From the NCBI GenBank assembly GCA_021234155.1, contig JAJEKV010000056.1, positions 5,578,932-5,642,931 on the forward strand: DNA of 64,000 bases, read 5' to 3'. The translations under genes were made by a program, and so were the position numbers. Shown here in pieces: positions 19,550-30,868 of this stretch. A model generated the notes under the pieces. That model made no database searches. It was not told where the DNA came from and worked only from the letters and a program-made list of their open reading frames with translations. The stretch's first letter is position 1, and the number at the start of each line of letters is the position of its first letter. This DNA comes from Isoetes taiwanensis. Lineage: Eukaryota; Streptophyta; Lycopodiopsida; Isoetales; Isoetaceae.

Positions 19550-19629
19550 GCCCAACGGATGTGTGGTGAGTTGGTATAGGCCTAGTAATGCCAAAATAAA
19601 TGTGCATTTGGTCAGGGGTTCAAACCTGG
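19550..19629 (+). repeat. SINE-like tRNA-derived repeat, plus copy
   Basis: Nearly identical to the reverse complement of 19381-19458, differing at a handful of positions over about 78 bp. The A box is TGGTGAGTTGGTATAGG and the B box is GGGGTTCAAACC. The two copies face each other across about 90 bp. Confidence 0.65.
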
Positions 19630-19639
19630 CCAATGTATG

Positions 19640-21480
19640 TTTATCTTTGGGAGTTGGTTACTGGGGTTATACGACCATGATCCCCGACGTGGTAGAACTT
19701 GTGCCTATACGTGTCCTCCACTTTGTCTGCCATAAGGCAGCAGGATAAGCTCCACAATAATTGTGTGAGTATGCACCAGTGAAAATTGGCTTCCATGTAC
19801 ACTGGGCTGGTTAACTGGTTTTGGCCTCACGGACAGGCAACTCTCCCACTCCAAAACTGTAAACCGACTCTGCAGATGGACTCAAAACATCGACATTACC
19901 CTCGGGACCAAGTTTCGTGGGCAGAAGACCACCCTTTCTCCAAGAAGCGCCAAAGAAGCTCATGTCCAACATGTTCCTAGTCAATTGGCGTAAGAGATGG
20001 CTGCAGAATATTGTCATGTAGAGGGTTCGTGTTTCTTTCGTTGCCGAAAATGACCGTATAACTTGGTCCCTAGGGTAATGTCGCCATTCCGGACGACGAA
20101 TTGCGAAGTCGAATCTTCATTCCGGAGCCTTTGTACTGCTCGAACGACAAAACACTTGGGTTTCTACATGGTCGAGTGCAGGATGCTTCACGGTTTGATA
20201 AGTTCTCCCGGACGGATCTTGGATTTTTTTGAACCTGCTCGAAGCAGCTTACTTGAGTGGTGGATTCAACGGTCGGATAGAGAAATCGAGCTCCGGGAGG
20301 GGGGCATTGGCATTTGCCCGCCCAAAGGAGCACTGGTAGGAAAGGCTGCCTCGGCAACCTTTCTGATGTTCTTCCCCTGGGGTCTGACCCAGGGAAAATT
20401 TTAAGGGACCTATAATATTGTATAAGTATAATGAATTGGCCATTCATTGTAAAATATGCCCCCAAAAGTGTAGCCTGAACTGGCCATTTTTCCTATTTTT
20501 TCCTAATGTGGCAGCAACCCAATTGGCGATTTTTGAACCAAATATCTAGTAATGTGTAGCTCAAATGGCGATTTTTAGCTAGATTCTTATTAAATATAGT
20601 ACTAGTTGCCCAACCATGAAGAAGTCGCTACCCTATAGAAATGTGTTTAAGTTACATATTGTAGGAGTTTGAATTCATACCCTATGTATATCAATAATGC
20701 ACAGATTGCTGGTAGGGAGAATCGAAAATCGGATGCCGGAGTTTTTTTGTAAAGAGGATTGAAAAGTGCCTCGACATTTGATTTTCCAAAAGAGCGAGAT
20801 TATTCTTAGTTGGTAGATATATTTAGAAATAAAATTTTCTAATAATGTTGCCCCCCCCATAAGTGACGAATTTATGAGAGGGCCTCTGAATGAGTTAAGA
20901 TTTGGCGAACTTAAGGCATTATAGAATTTGGCCAAGTGGCTCAAATGGCCATTCCATAAGCATATCTAGTTCTCACTTGGAACTAAATTGGCCCCAAAGT
21001 CGATACCACTCTAATTAGCAAACATCTAATTGGCCATTTTAATGTCATAATAGGCAATAAAGTGCCATGAAATGGCGAATCTACGGGCAGCCCAAGGGTA
21101 AGGCATCCTACTCAAGCCGGCCATCGCATTTTGTCTAAACATGTAATTTGTGGCCAAATGGCCCGCCGGGGCCACTAAAATTTTCGCTGGTCTGACCTCT
21201 TCCCTCTGGTGAGGAAGCCGCGCAAAGTCCTGGCCTGGTTCGATTTGGGGAAGCGTGTTAGCGCAAGATCCCTCTATTCTATCCATTACCAAACTCCTCT
21301 ACCAAAAATTCCAAAGGTTATTATCATATTTCTTGCATAAAGTCCTAGTCATCATGTCCATGTCACCACCATCTAGCCATGTCACCCAAAATTTGCCAAC
21401 ATCACCCAATGAAAAGACCAAAGATGGATATCTTTTCATTTTTGGCCTAGTCAAAACGTGGCCTTGCTTACTTGGCATGC
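19640..21480. other. No gene recognised
   Basis: Open frames at 19786-19980 and 20063-20404 have no domain pattern. From 20450 to 21050 the word AATTGGC(G/C)ATTTTT recurs at irregular spacing. Unassigned. Confidence 0.4.
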
Positions 21481-21489
21481 CATGTCACC

Positions 21490-21950
21490 ACTTGGAGTGC
21501 CTAGGTGGCATGTTGGAGCCCACATGGCATGTTTGAGCCACTTTGGCATGTTGGAGCCTGCGTGGCATGTTTGAGCCACCTTGGCATGTTTGTGCCACCT
21601 TGGCATGTTTGAGCCAAGGTGGCATGTTGGAGCCTAGGTGGCATGTTTGAGCCACGTTGGCATGTTGGAGCCTAGGTGGCATGTTATGAGCCACCTTGGC
21701 ATGTAGTTGAACCTAGGTGGCATGTTGGATCCTAGGTGGCATGTTTGAGCCACCTTCCCATATTTGAGCCACCTTGGCAAGTTGGAGCTTAGGTGGCACG
21801 TTTGAGCCACCTTGGCTTGTTGGAGTCTAGGTGGCATGTTGGAGCACATGTGGCATGTTTGAGCCACCTTCGCATGTTTGAGCCTAGGTGGCATGTTGGA
21901 GTCACCTTGGTGGCATGTTTGAGCCTAGATGGCATGTTTGAGCCAAGTCC
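21490..21950 (+). repeat. Minisatellite of about 20-bp units
   Basis: About 23 units of GGCATGTTGGAGCCTAGGT and its variant GGCATGTTTGAGCCACCTT alternate. The variants CCTAGGTGG and CCACCTTGG are partly complementary, so neighbouring units could pair. The open frames on both strands here are products of the repeat. Confidence 0.95.
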
Positions 21951-21959
21951 CTTGACAAA

Positions 21960-24120
21960 GCTCTACATTTTGGGGACTAGACTCATATATCTCGTGTGCC
22001 ACTATTCCACTCTGCATTGCCACTCTGCACCAATGATAGGCATTTCAAATATCAGTCAGAAATGTTGAAAAACACTCAAGATATCATCATTTGGGTGTGC
22101 ATAACTTTCTCCGCCATAGGCACATCCCTTGCTCCACCTATGTGCAATAGACAAATTTTCTGTAGTTAAAAAATAGGCATGCCTAGTAAAGGTGTGCCCG
22201 ACGTTGCTATACATAACTAAGAGTGTGTTTTATGGGCCTTTGATTGAGGACTCCTTGCTCAATGCGGCTATGGTCTCAGTTTATGAGTTGGGCGTTAGTA
22301 CAAAAAGGACTAAATGGTAGAAATTTATCACTTTAGCATTACCACACCATACCAATATCTAAAAGCATATGGGCTAATCTTTTTTTCTCTCTATTTTCTA
22401 GATTCATTCTTTCTATATATGACCTTCAATGACATTTGAATTTGACTTAGTTGTAGATGTAATAAGTTGCAAGTTTGAAACCCTTCTTTTTAAGTTTTTG
22501 GAGTTTTCACTTTTAAAACCATAGTCCATAAGCTCCTTTTAATACTTTAGCATGTCTCAATTGCTTCATAATGGAATGAGAAATGCATAAGCGAATCTCA
22601 TGCAAATGAAAAACATACACCTGCAAGCCAAGAACAAAACTTTGACTCAAACAAAGTGCTTAAGTAGGCACGTATCCATACAACATCTCTTGTTTCTATG
22701 GCATTACCCCAGACAACTAAACCCATAAAACTGCACATATGACACAACCCATAAAATTGCAATGTTTCGCAAAGTACTTGCATCACATTTATATTCTAAA
22801 GCTTAGCTAAGATACAATATACATAACCTAGATAGTGGGCAAAAAAAAAGGCATGGCAGACTCATTTCGAAGGAATTAACTTTATACCATGCTATTAGCT
22901 CTACGGAAAAGAAGCTCAATTGCTCAAATCCATTTCTACAAAATTGAATTCATATCAAAATGGGTATCAAGTAACAATGTCAAAAATTGGAAAAAAATGC
23001 CATTTGCATGAGTTAGCTAACGGACAAAAAGTTTTTGTGTAAGTTGAAACTTTCATGAGCTTGTGAATTAACTGGTCCATTGGCAAAATTTCTCTAAGAT
23101 AAGAATAGAGCACTCCATGGGCTAGAGTGGAAACAAGCTTGACCTTATTGAGACAAACATGACATGTGCCCCATCATACACTTAGTACTAAATAAGTGGT
23201 TTGCACAATTGACTGTTACTTGGTGCAGCAAAAAAGAGGTGTAATAGTATCACATTCAACGGCCAAGATAAGTGGCTGAGATCGTGATCCAAGTCCTGTG
23301 ATAAGCGGCTGAGATCGTGATCCAAGTCCTGTAATGTTATTGGTCAGAGATTAACGGCCCAGATTTTCGAGCCATTTCTGCCCTGCTGTTTGTGCAGCGA
23401 CCGACTTGCCGCCTCCATCTCCCTCCACTGTCATCTGATGAGGTTCAAACCTTCGCTGCATTTGCTCAAGAACCGGCCCAAGCATCGGCTATGGCTCCCG
23501 TCTCCTTGCCAGCCCTTTCCAGCCTTCTTCACCATCTCGGATGGTTTTGTTCTGCTTGCTGGTTTGAATCCCCATCTTCTGCCTTCTGGTTTCAATCCCC
23601 AGCCAACCATGCCTAAGCCAGCAGAAAGGCAGGTCGTCTTCATCGGATTTTTAAGAAAAAGTAAAGAAGCTATGGCGATTGAAAGCAAGCTATGGCGAAC
23701 TATGCTTCTGTAACAGACGAAGAAGGTGCACTGATTAGTGGGCAGGTCTCCAAATTTGTGCCTTTTTAATGCTCCTTTTCAAGTTTATCATGTCTGTTTG
23801 TGGATTATGGCAGATTGGAGCTTTGATTCTTGTTCTTTTCTCAGTAATCTCTGTCTTGTTGTGGTATGTTGGTTTAGCCCATATTTCATTCTTGATGTAG
23901 ATATCAGGTCGAAAGAAATAAAAAGCCCTGTTCCTTGCCATCGGAGACTGGGGCAAATTCGGCCTGCATACTGCCTGGCACTCTGGCAATTTTGTGCTCA
24001 AATCATTCTATCCCTTTTTTCCCTTCTGGATTTGATGCGTTTGGTTCAAGGATCCGCCCCCTTTTTTATCTCCTTGTTTTATGCACCTTCTTGAATCGGC
24101 CATCAACATTCTACCTTCAG
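21960..24120. other. No gene recognised; short duplication at 23268-23335
   Basis: Mostly AT-rich. A 33-bp segment with GGCTGAGATCGTGATCCAAG occurs twice in tandem at 23268-23335. Open frames at 23390-24094 look like chance frames. Confidence 0.4.
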
Positions 24121-24122
24121 AA

Positions 24123-25608
24123 CAACTCTATTGCTGAAGAATTGACATGGAGATTTTGTTGTACGCAGATGGGGAAGTGATTCAAGATAAGAATACAATA
24201 GGGTGTAAATGGATTTATAAAATCAAACAAGGAACTGATGGGAATTCTATCAAATACAAGGCAAGACTTGTTGCACAAGGTTTTACCCAGAAAAAGGGGA
24301 TTGATTATGAAGACACATTTTCACCTATAGTCAAGATGGCCAGCCTTAGAATGCTTTTGTCAATGGCAAATGCCCAAGGTCTAGAAGTTCATCACATGGA
24401 TGTAACCATTGCCTTCCGTAATGCCAAATTAGATGAAGAAGTCTACATGAGACAACCTCCTGGTTTTGAGCAAGGGAGAGGAAAAGTATGAAATTAAAAC
24501 GAGCAGTATACGGACTCAAACAGTCCCCAAGACAATGGTATCTTTGTATGGATGCTTATTTGAAAGATCAAGGTTTTGCAAAAGAAATGATGGAAACATA
24601 TATCTATTCAGGGAGGAAAAGGAATTTTGCTACATTGCCTTATATGTAGATGATAATGTCATGATTGGTAGTAACATGAATATACTGCAGAAATACAAAG
24701 ACATTTTGAAGAGTAGGTTTGAAATGACAGATTTAGGGGAATTAAAAAAATTCCTAGGGATTGAAGTTCACAGAGATAGAAAAGGAAAAATTATGACTCT
24801 ATCACAGGGACAAAATGTAGCAGGAATGTTGAAAAGATTTACATAGAAGAATGTAATATTGTGGAAACTCCAATGGCTGCTGGAAGCAAGTTGTCTAAAG
24901 ACCAATGCCCTAAAACAGAAAAAGAGAAACTCATAGCACAAAATTTGCTATATCGAGAGTCGATTGGATGTCTGCTCTATTTATCAAACTGCACCAGACC
25001 TGACATCTCTTATGCAGTAAATATCCTAAGCAGATATTGCAATGATCCAGGCATAGGCCATTGGCATGCAGCAAAAAGGATTCTGAGATACCTAAAAGGT
25101 ACAAGCAATTATGGTATAATGTTTAACTCAAACAATCTAGTACTTCAGTCATTTTGTGACTCAGATTGGGGTCGAGATCTTGATGAAAGAAAATCCACTT
25201 CTGGATTTATTCTGTTGTTAGGAGGTGGACCAATCTCATGGAAGTGCAAAAAAACAAAGTTCAATAGCTCTCTCAACTGCAGAGGCTGAATATGCAGCCA
25301 CCACACTTGCAGCAAAAGAAATTGTGTGGTGTAGAAGATTATTAAATGAATTAGGAATAACTCAGGAAGATCCCTTAATTTTGCAGTCAGATAGCACAAG
25401 TTGCATTGTTATGACAAAAAACCCTGTTTTACATGAAAGGAGCAAACATATAGAGTTGGAGATGCATTTTATTCGTGATCTAGTAAACAGAAATATTGTG
25501 CAGGTAAAGTATGTTCAGACAGAAAATCAACTAGCAGATATTCTCACAAAATCACTGGTTGAGAACAGGTTTATCAAGTTGAGGGAGTTTATCAAGTTTA
25601 TCCTCTGA
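24123..25608 (+). pseudogene. Ty1/Copia retrotransposon remnant: reverse transcriptase and RNase H
   Basis: Order along the DNA: GCKWIYKIKQGTDGNSIKYK and ARLVAQGFTQKKGIDYEDTF (fingers), MKLKRAVYGLKQSPRQWY (palm), YVDDNVMIG with the catalytic YVDD, DLGELKKFLGIEV, then SIGCLLYLSNCTRPDISYAV (connection). RNase H motifs follow (FCDSDWGRDLDERKSTSGF, STAEAEYAA, KHIELEMHFIRD, ADILTKSL). Frames change near 24490 and 24570 and again near 25280, and a TAG stops the frame at 24844. Integrase, protease, gag and LTRs are not seen, so it is a 5'-truncated dead copy. Confidence 0.93.
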
Positions 25609-25609
25609 T

Positions 25610-26400
25610 AATATGGTGTATTTGAGTATGTGATTCTCTTGCTCTCAATCCTTTTTGTGTTCATCTTTAAGGTGTGCTTAATTTGCTAGTAGAATGAGGA
25701 TTTATCCATTGCATAAACTTTGAAGCTTGTGTTGAGTTTGTGATTTAGGTGTTGCACACGAATTCCATCTACTTGTTTGGTGGCTTTGCGTGGGCAAAGT
25801 AACAATATACTGATTTGGCATTGTGATGATAATCTTCATTATTTATAGCAGCTGTAGAAGCATAATGAGCGTTCAAATTATTTCTGGCATACATAGCAGA
25901 ATAAGAGGTATGAATCCACGTTTCTGCTATAAATGAAGCATTTCAGAGGTTTCAAAAGAATTCAATAAATATATGGCTTCTGTTGTTCTTTTATCTGACC
26001 AGGAAAATAAGAACTGATTCATTAGAAATAGAACAGATTGAAATATCTAGTTGAATTATTAAAGGAATGTTTGGGCTTTGCACTCACAATATTTCTTCCA
26101 TTCTTTGATCTTCTCACTTTTGGTGAGGTGCGATAATGAAGTATGCTAGACCGAAGAAACTCCTTTGTGAAGTCTTTCACGAATATCCTGTAGTAGCCAA
26201 AGAAGAATTACATATATCAGAGTCAATCAGATGCGACGAAGTTAATCCTTTATGACATGCATAATAATCCACAATCATATAGGGTTTATGAAAACCTACT
26301 TCAAAATTAGAAGTAGTTATCATTGGTCGGCATGAAGGATCACACAGTAAAGCATATTCATGAATGTCACCATTTCAACAGACAAAGGCAGAGCAACTCT
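25610..26400. other. No gene recognised
   Basis: Sequence downstream of the Copia RNase H. I looked for a polypurine tract and a 3' LTR but could not identify either with confidence. Confidence 0.4.
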
Positions 26401-26760
26401 GAATTCCAAGGGAATGAATATTCTGGTTGCAGATCGGGAGGTTATAACTTTGGACTTCTTTATAATTGAACTCTTTAGGACATCAAAGGGCCAAGACATC
26501 TTAATGATAATGGTTGGCAAACTATTCAAGATGGTGCATTTTTTGCCATTTGAACCAATGATACAACCCTAAACACCGTCTTACAAAAAAAAAAAAAAAA
26601 AAAAAAAAAAACATATTGCATGGAATGCCCACAACGATTATATCAGATAGGGATTCGAAGTTCATAAGTGCCTTTCTGCGGGACTTCTTGCACAATCCAA
26701 ACAAAGTTGCATATATGAAAGCCATGAAACAAGACATGCAATATGTTGAGGAGGAGACGA
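26400..26760 (+). pseudogene. Ty3/Gypsy integrase fragment interrupted by a poly-A tract
   Basis: Before the tract: FRTSKGQDILMIMVGKLFKM then VHFLPF, the integrase strand that normally carries the first catalytic Asp in a D-R-L/F-S-K context (VGKLFK here, so that Asp is lost). After the tract: HGMPTTIISDRDSKFISAF and LRDFLHN, with the second Asp. The A run at 26585-26611 sits where the helix between the two halves should be. Confidence 0.85.
26585..26611 (+). repeat. A27 tract inside integrase
   Basis: An unbroken run of about 27 A residues. The integrase homology continues directly on both sides, so this looks like slippage expansion inside the gene rather than the tail of a separate insertion. 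Confidence 0.8.
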
Positions 26761-26889
26761 TACTAACCATCTCCCGCTCGTGATCAGAAGCTGATGAGGC
26801 CTTCAGAGAGCCAGTCACAACTGAGAGCCCTTCAGCGTAGGGTCGAGACATGAGATGCCTTATCGGTGGTGAACCCTGCACTGGACCTC

Positions 26890-29520
26890 CGCTTATAAAA
26901 AATGGAGCACAGCTCTGCTGCTTGAGATCGGAAGGTGCAGGAGCTACGGGCAACCGTGACCCAATAAGCAAGGGTTTCCATGCAAAGGCTCATGAGCAAC
27001 TGCAATGGTGCATGTATGAATTGACAATGCATCAACAATTCCAGTAGGATCTAAGCTTTTGGCCTCAGGAAGGAGAGGCCACTGCACAGGCCATGACAGT
27101 CGCACATGTCCAAAAGCCTGCATGACATCAGCCAGGACTGTCGCACACTGCCGCACTGCCAAGTCACCCCATGCTGCCACCGCTCCAGTGCAGGCCACAG
27201 CCCGCATACCGTCGATTGCAAATCGCATCCTCCATGTCGATGGCCATTGATCCGGTGATCAGAGAGCTCCACGAGCTACGATGCAGAAGCTGCAATATAG
27301 TGGTTCATGGCCTAACAGAAGAGGCAGAGGAGAATCTCATCAACTGGCTCCAGATGCTGATCCTTGTCCAAAGTGACGTTTCATACATTAGTGCACATTG
27401 TTAAGGCGAGCCACCATGTTGCCCAACGCCCTGATTGCCCCCAGGTAGTCATATTCACGGTCAAGGATGGGCAAGTGCGAACAGCTATACTGCGTCAAGG
27501 CAAGCAGTTGAAGGGTGCTATCCTGTATGTTGACTGAGATCTGACCCCATCACAACACGAGGACCGCATGCACGAATTGGCCAAAGTTAAGAGCGTCTGC
27601 AGACATGGAGGAGCTGCATGGCTGATTGAGGTAAGATGCATAACTTTTGGCTGCCAAACACTGCTGCAAATGCTGCAAATCCTCGGGGCCATTTTGCCGA
27701 GGCCCCAACTGCTCCTAACCATGCCCAAGCTTCATCCGCTACAGCTGCATGCTCTGCTCTAGTTCTCTCACTTGCTGCTGCTTGCACGCAACATGCTGCT
27801 TCCACTCTACTGCCCCCCATTCCGTCGCCAACACTAAATCTGTGGCTGTAACTTCTGCCAGCAAATAGGAATTGTGCCTCCATGTGGTCTCCTAGAATTA
27901 TCGGGGCTTTTCATGGCAGAAGGAAAATAGTCTCAATTTAGTTGCCGTAGATATAGACCTCATCTTCCTCATGGAAACATGGGAGCATGTAGGAGACATG
28001 CTACCCGACTTGCTAGGAGACCAGTGCTACTCAGTCTTCAATGGTTGCACAGGAAAGCGGGGATACGGGGGTTTGCTTGCTACTATCGGACAACCCTGGC
28101 ACAGTCGATCTCAAGACAGACAAACACAATCGGTACTTATGTGTACGTGTGCAAAATTGCAGTGGTAGCCCCCTCTTTATGGCGGTCTGCTACTTCCCAC
28201 ATGCCGAGAGCAACTTCGATCACACCCATTGGGTTATGGATTGGACCCCTATGTCAATCTACATAATGTCATATAGTAGCACAAGCAGTTGGATAGTATC
28301 ATGCTGCTCGGAGACTTCAATGCACAAACTGGCGCGGAACAACCCATGGGGGGGAAATGTAGAAGTGGCACATATCTACAAATATTTGGGAGTGGAGTTT
28401 CCTTCTACTATGCACTAGGACACTTCTCTCCAACTATGAGCGGCATCGGGCTGGAAGGCACCATGTGCAATGCAGAATAACAATCATAGAGTGGAGCTAT
28501 ATGATTGGGCCCATCAGTCGCACCTGTTTAGGGTCTTGGTGGAGTCTATCCTTTTATATAGGATCGAAGTCTAGGGCTCTATGGTATCCCTTGCTACCTG
28601 GAATGACTTGAATCATGTGTAGAAAGCCTTCTTAGCACGGGCACTAGGGGTGAAGTCCACGGTCCCATATCAAATCCCATTGCAGAAGACATGTTTCTTG
28701 CCTGTTCAGAGGGCGGCCCTTTATCACCACATCGTCGACTTTCAGAAGGTGCTCACAATGGACAATGCACATCTTTCTAACTTGGCTTATACTGTGGCCA
28801 TAAGGCCGCAACACCTCAACGCATGTTAGAAGGAAAAGCGAGCTCAGTGGCTCGCCAGATAGACTGTATAGGAGCAAGGTGCATATAAGTGCAAACATAG
28901 ATAGATCGACATAGCCTGAGGCAATACCTTGATGCTTGCTTCTACAGTAAGATTTGGGATGCCAGCACCCTTAAACAGGACACGATAGCACATTACCAAT
29001 GTCACATAAACCCCACATTTGAAACAGACTAGCAATGCTACTTGCGCACCCGCTTTCTTACGAAAAAGCATAGACTCATTGCCACACCGTCTTCGAATTG
29101 ACACAGACTTTGTCACTGCTGCCAAATGGAAGCCATTGAGGATGACTGCCATACCCTCCAGAGTTGTCCAGCATATGATCAGATCCAGAGATGCTACGAT
29201 AAGTTTGTCAGGCCCGGCCAACCACTACATGTGATACTGAGCACGCCTTCAATATGGATGTTGGGATCATACCTTTAGGAGTTCATGGATATGCTGGATC
29301 AGCTATGTCCTCAGACACTCACCTGACTTGTAAAATATATTTCATGATATGTATGTTTGTACAGTTTGATAGCACCCCTTTTATTGCCATGATTTTTCCC
29401 TCGAAAACCCTTCGGAGCAGGGGTTTCCTATTCTGGACAGTAATAAGTTTGCCGTGCTCTTTCATTGATTCCCATAGATCAATTGGTCTCCGTGGACGAT
29501 AAAAACCATTCTATTGTATT
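26890..29520 (+). mobile_element. LINE copy, internally deleted (ORF1 end, endonuclease, then RT C-terminal region)
   Basis: This is the same family as the minus-strand LINE at 30868-35460. ORF1 coil sequence AHEQLQWCMYELTMHQQFQ (about 26985-27042) matches AHEQWRHCTREMA of the other copy. The endonuclease region has DIDLIFLMETWEH (about 27950) and LLGDFNAQTGAEQ (about 28300). At about 28347-28362 the sequence jumps to IYKYLGVEFPS, which in the other copy lies after the reverse transcriptase core. The RT palm is therefore missing. Many stops and shifts follow. The 3' end has ATTGGTCTCCGTGGACGATA (29487-29506) as in the other copy. Confidence 0.75.
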
Positions 29521-30868
29521 CTATGCTATTTAATTTGGATTTGGAACATTAATGGAAAAGCCAAGAGCTACCCCTATTTCCTGGACTCCAGAAGGATGAG
29601 CTTACCCTTGACTTTTACCATGATGTGATATTTTTCCAGCTCATATTGCTCAAAGTCTACTGGGCCTCTAGAGTCTAGGATTTCTACTCCAAGTGGTCTA
29701 ACATATGGGAATATGTCTGTCGGAATCACTTTTCTGTGTGACTGATGAAGCCTCGCGATCGACGGTAGCTGAGCTCGGGTCACCAGCACCACCAGAAAGT
29801 GCGATTGGTGGGACACACCTCCACAACATAAAAAATGGGAGCAATTTTTGCCCCCTTTTTCTCTGCCATTTTTGCTATGGTGCCAGCATAGCAGCATCTT
29901 CCATGCTCCTTGCCCCTCCTGCTTATAAGGCCAAGGCTATGGCGCAAGGAGGCATTGATGTATTTATTTGCTTTGCCGCCTTCCTTTTTGGTAGTTCATC
30001 TTTTTTCTACTGTCTTCTCATAAGTGCATGTTCAAGGCACCTATCCTTATGTGTTTTGTGATAGAGATGTTATTCCAGGTATTATTTTGATTTTTGTTTA
30101 AGTTTCTTGAGTCTTTAACAAAGTTTCTTGACTGTTCATGTAGGTCCAAGTGAAGTTGTTAGATGGGATGTTGTCCTATCGTGGATTTGACTTCAAGTCT
30201 AGGTGCTTCTTGAAGCAGAGTAATTTTTTTTTTTTCCTTCTTCTGGATTTATGGTTGTAGATGCTAATTTTTTTTGCATGCAGGTGTTAATGCAGCCGTT
30301 ACAATCAATAAGTAGTCCTTTACCATAGATTCGACTTTCACCAAGATAGATAATTTTTTATCTTGACATGCTTTCAGAATGTTATTTTTGCATGCAGGTC
30401 AAAAAGCAGTTCCTACATCAAATGTGTTCTCTGATTCCAGATTTGAGCTCAAATCAACTTATCTTTCCTTCCTCGGGAAGGATCTGCAGTTGTCAAAAAT
30501 AGTTTGGGCTTTTCTATGCCATAAGAGCTATTTTCCTCTGCTTGGATTTGCGTGGCCTAGAACATTTTGTTTGCCATAAGAGCTCTTTCCCCCGTGCCAT
30601 TTTGTATGCACAAGAAAATTTCTTCCCCTACTTGCCTACTTTGCATGTGTCATTTTTAGAAAGTCCATCTTTATAGTTCAACCAGTTAAACTAGATGAAT
30701 GCCAGGAAGCACCATTATGTCTACAACATAATAGCTAGATCCCAAAAGCATTTTCTTTTGGTTACCTCTCAAAGAAAGATGTTTGACTATCAGTATTTGA
30801 GAAAAGGTTATTACCTCTTAAAGTAGATGGTTAACTATGACATATTTGGGAAGGAAGGAAGGTTCTTT
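29520..30868. other. Unassigned; three exon-like diverged repeats at 30135-30510
   Basis: Minus frame 29574-29735 reads IPTDIFPYVRPLGVEILDSR and ends YHIMVKVKGKLILLESRK; it looks coding, but I do not recognise it. From 30135, three blocks each begin after a TGTAG or TGCAG acceptor-like site and contain GATT(C/T)(C/G)A-type words (for example GQKAVPTSNVFSDSRFELKS at 30399). They may be repeated exons of an old gene. Confidence 0.3.

Noticed and set aside
23390-24094. Several open frames of 75-120 codons
   Set aside because: Overlapping frames on both strands, no domain pattern, no splice structure.
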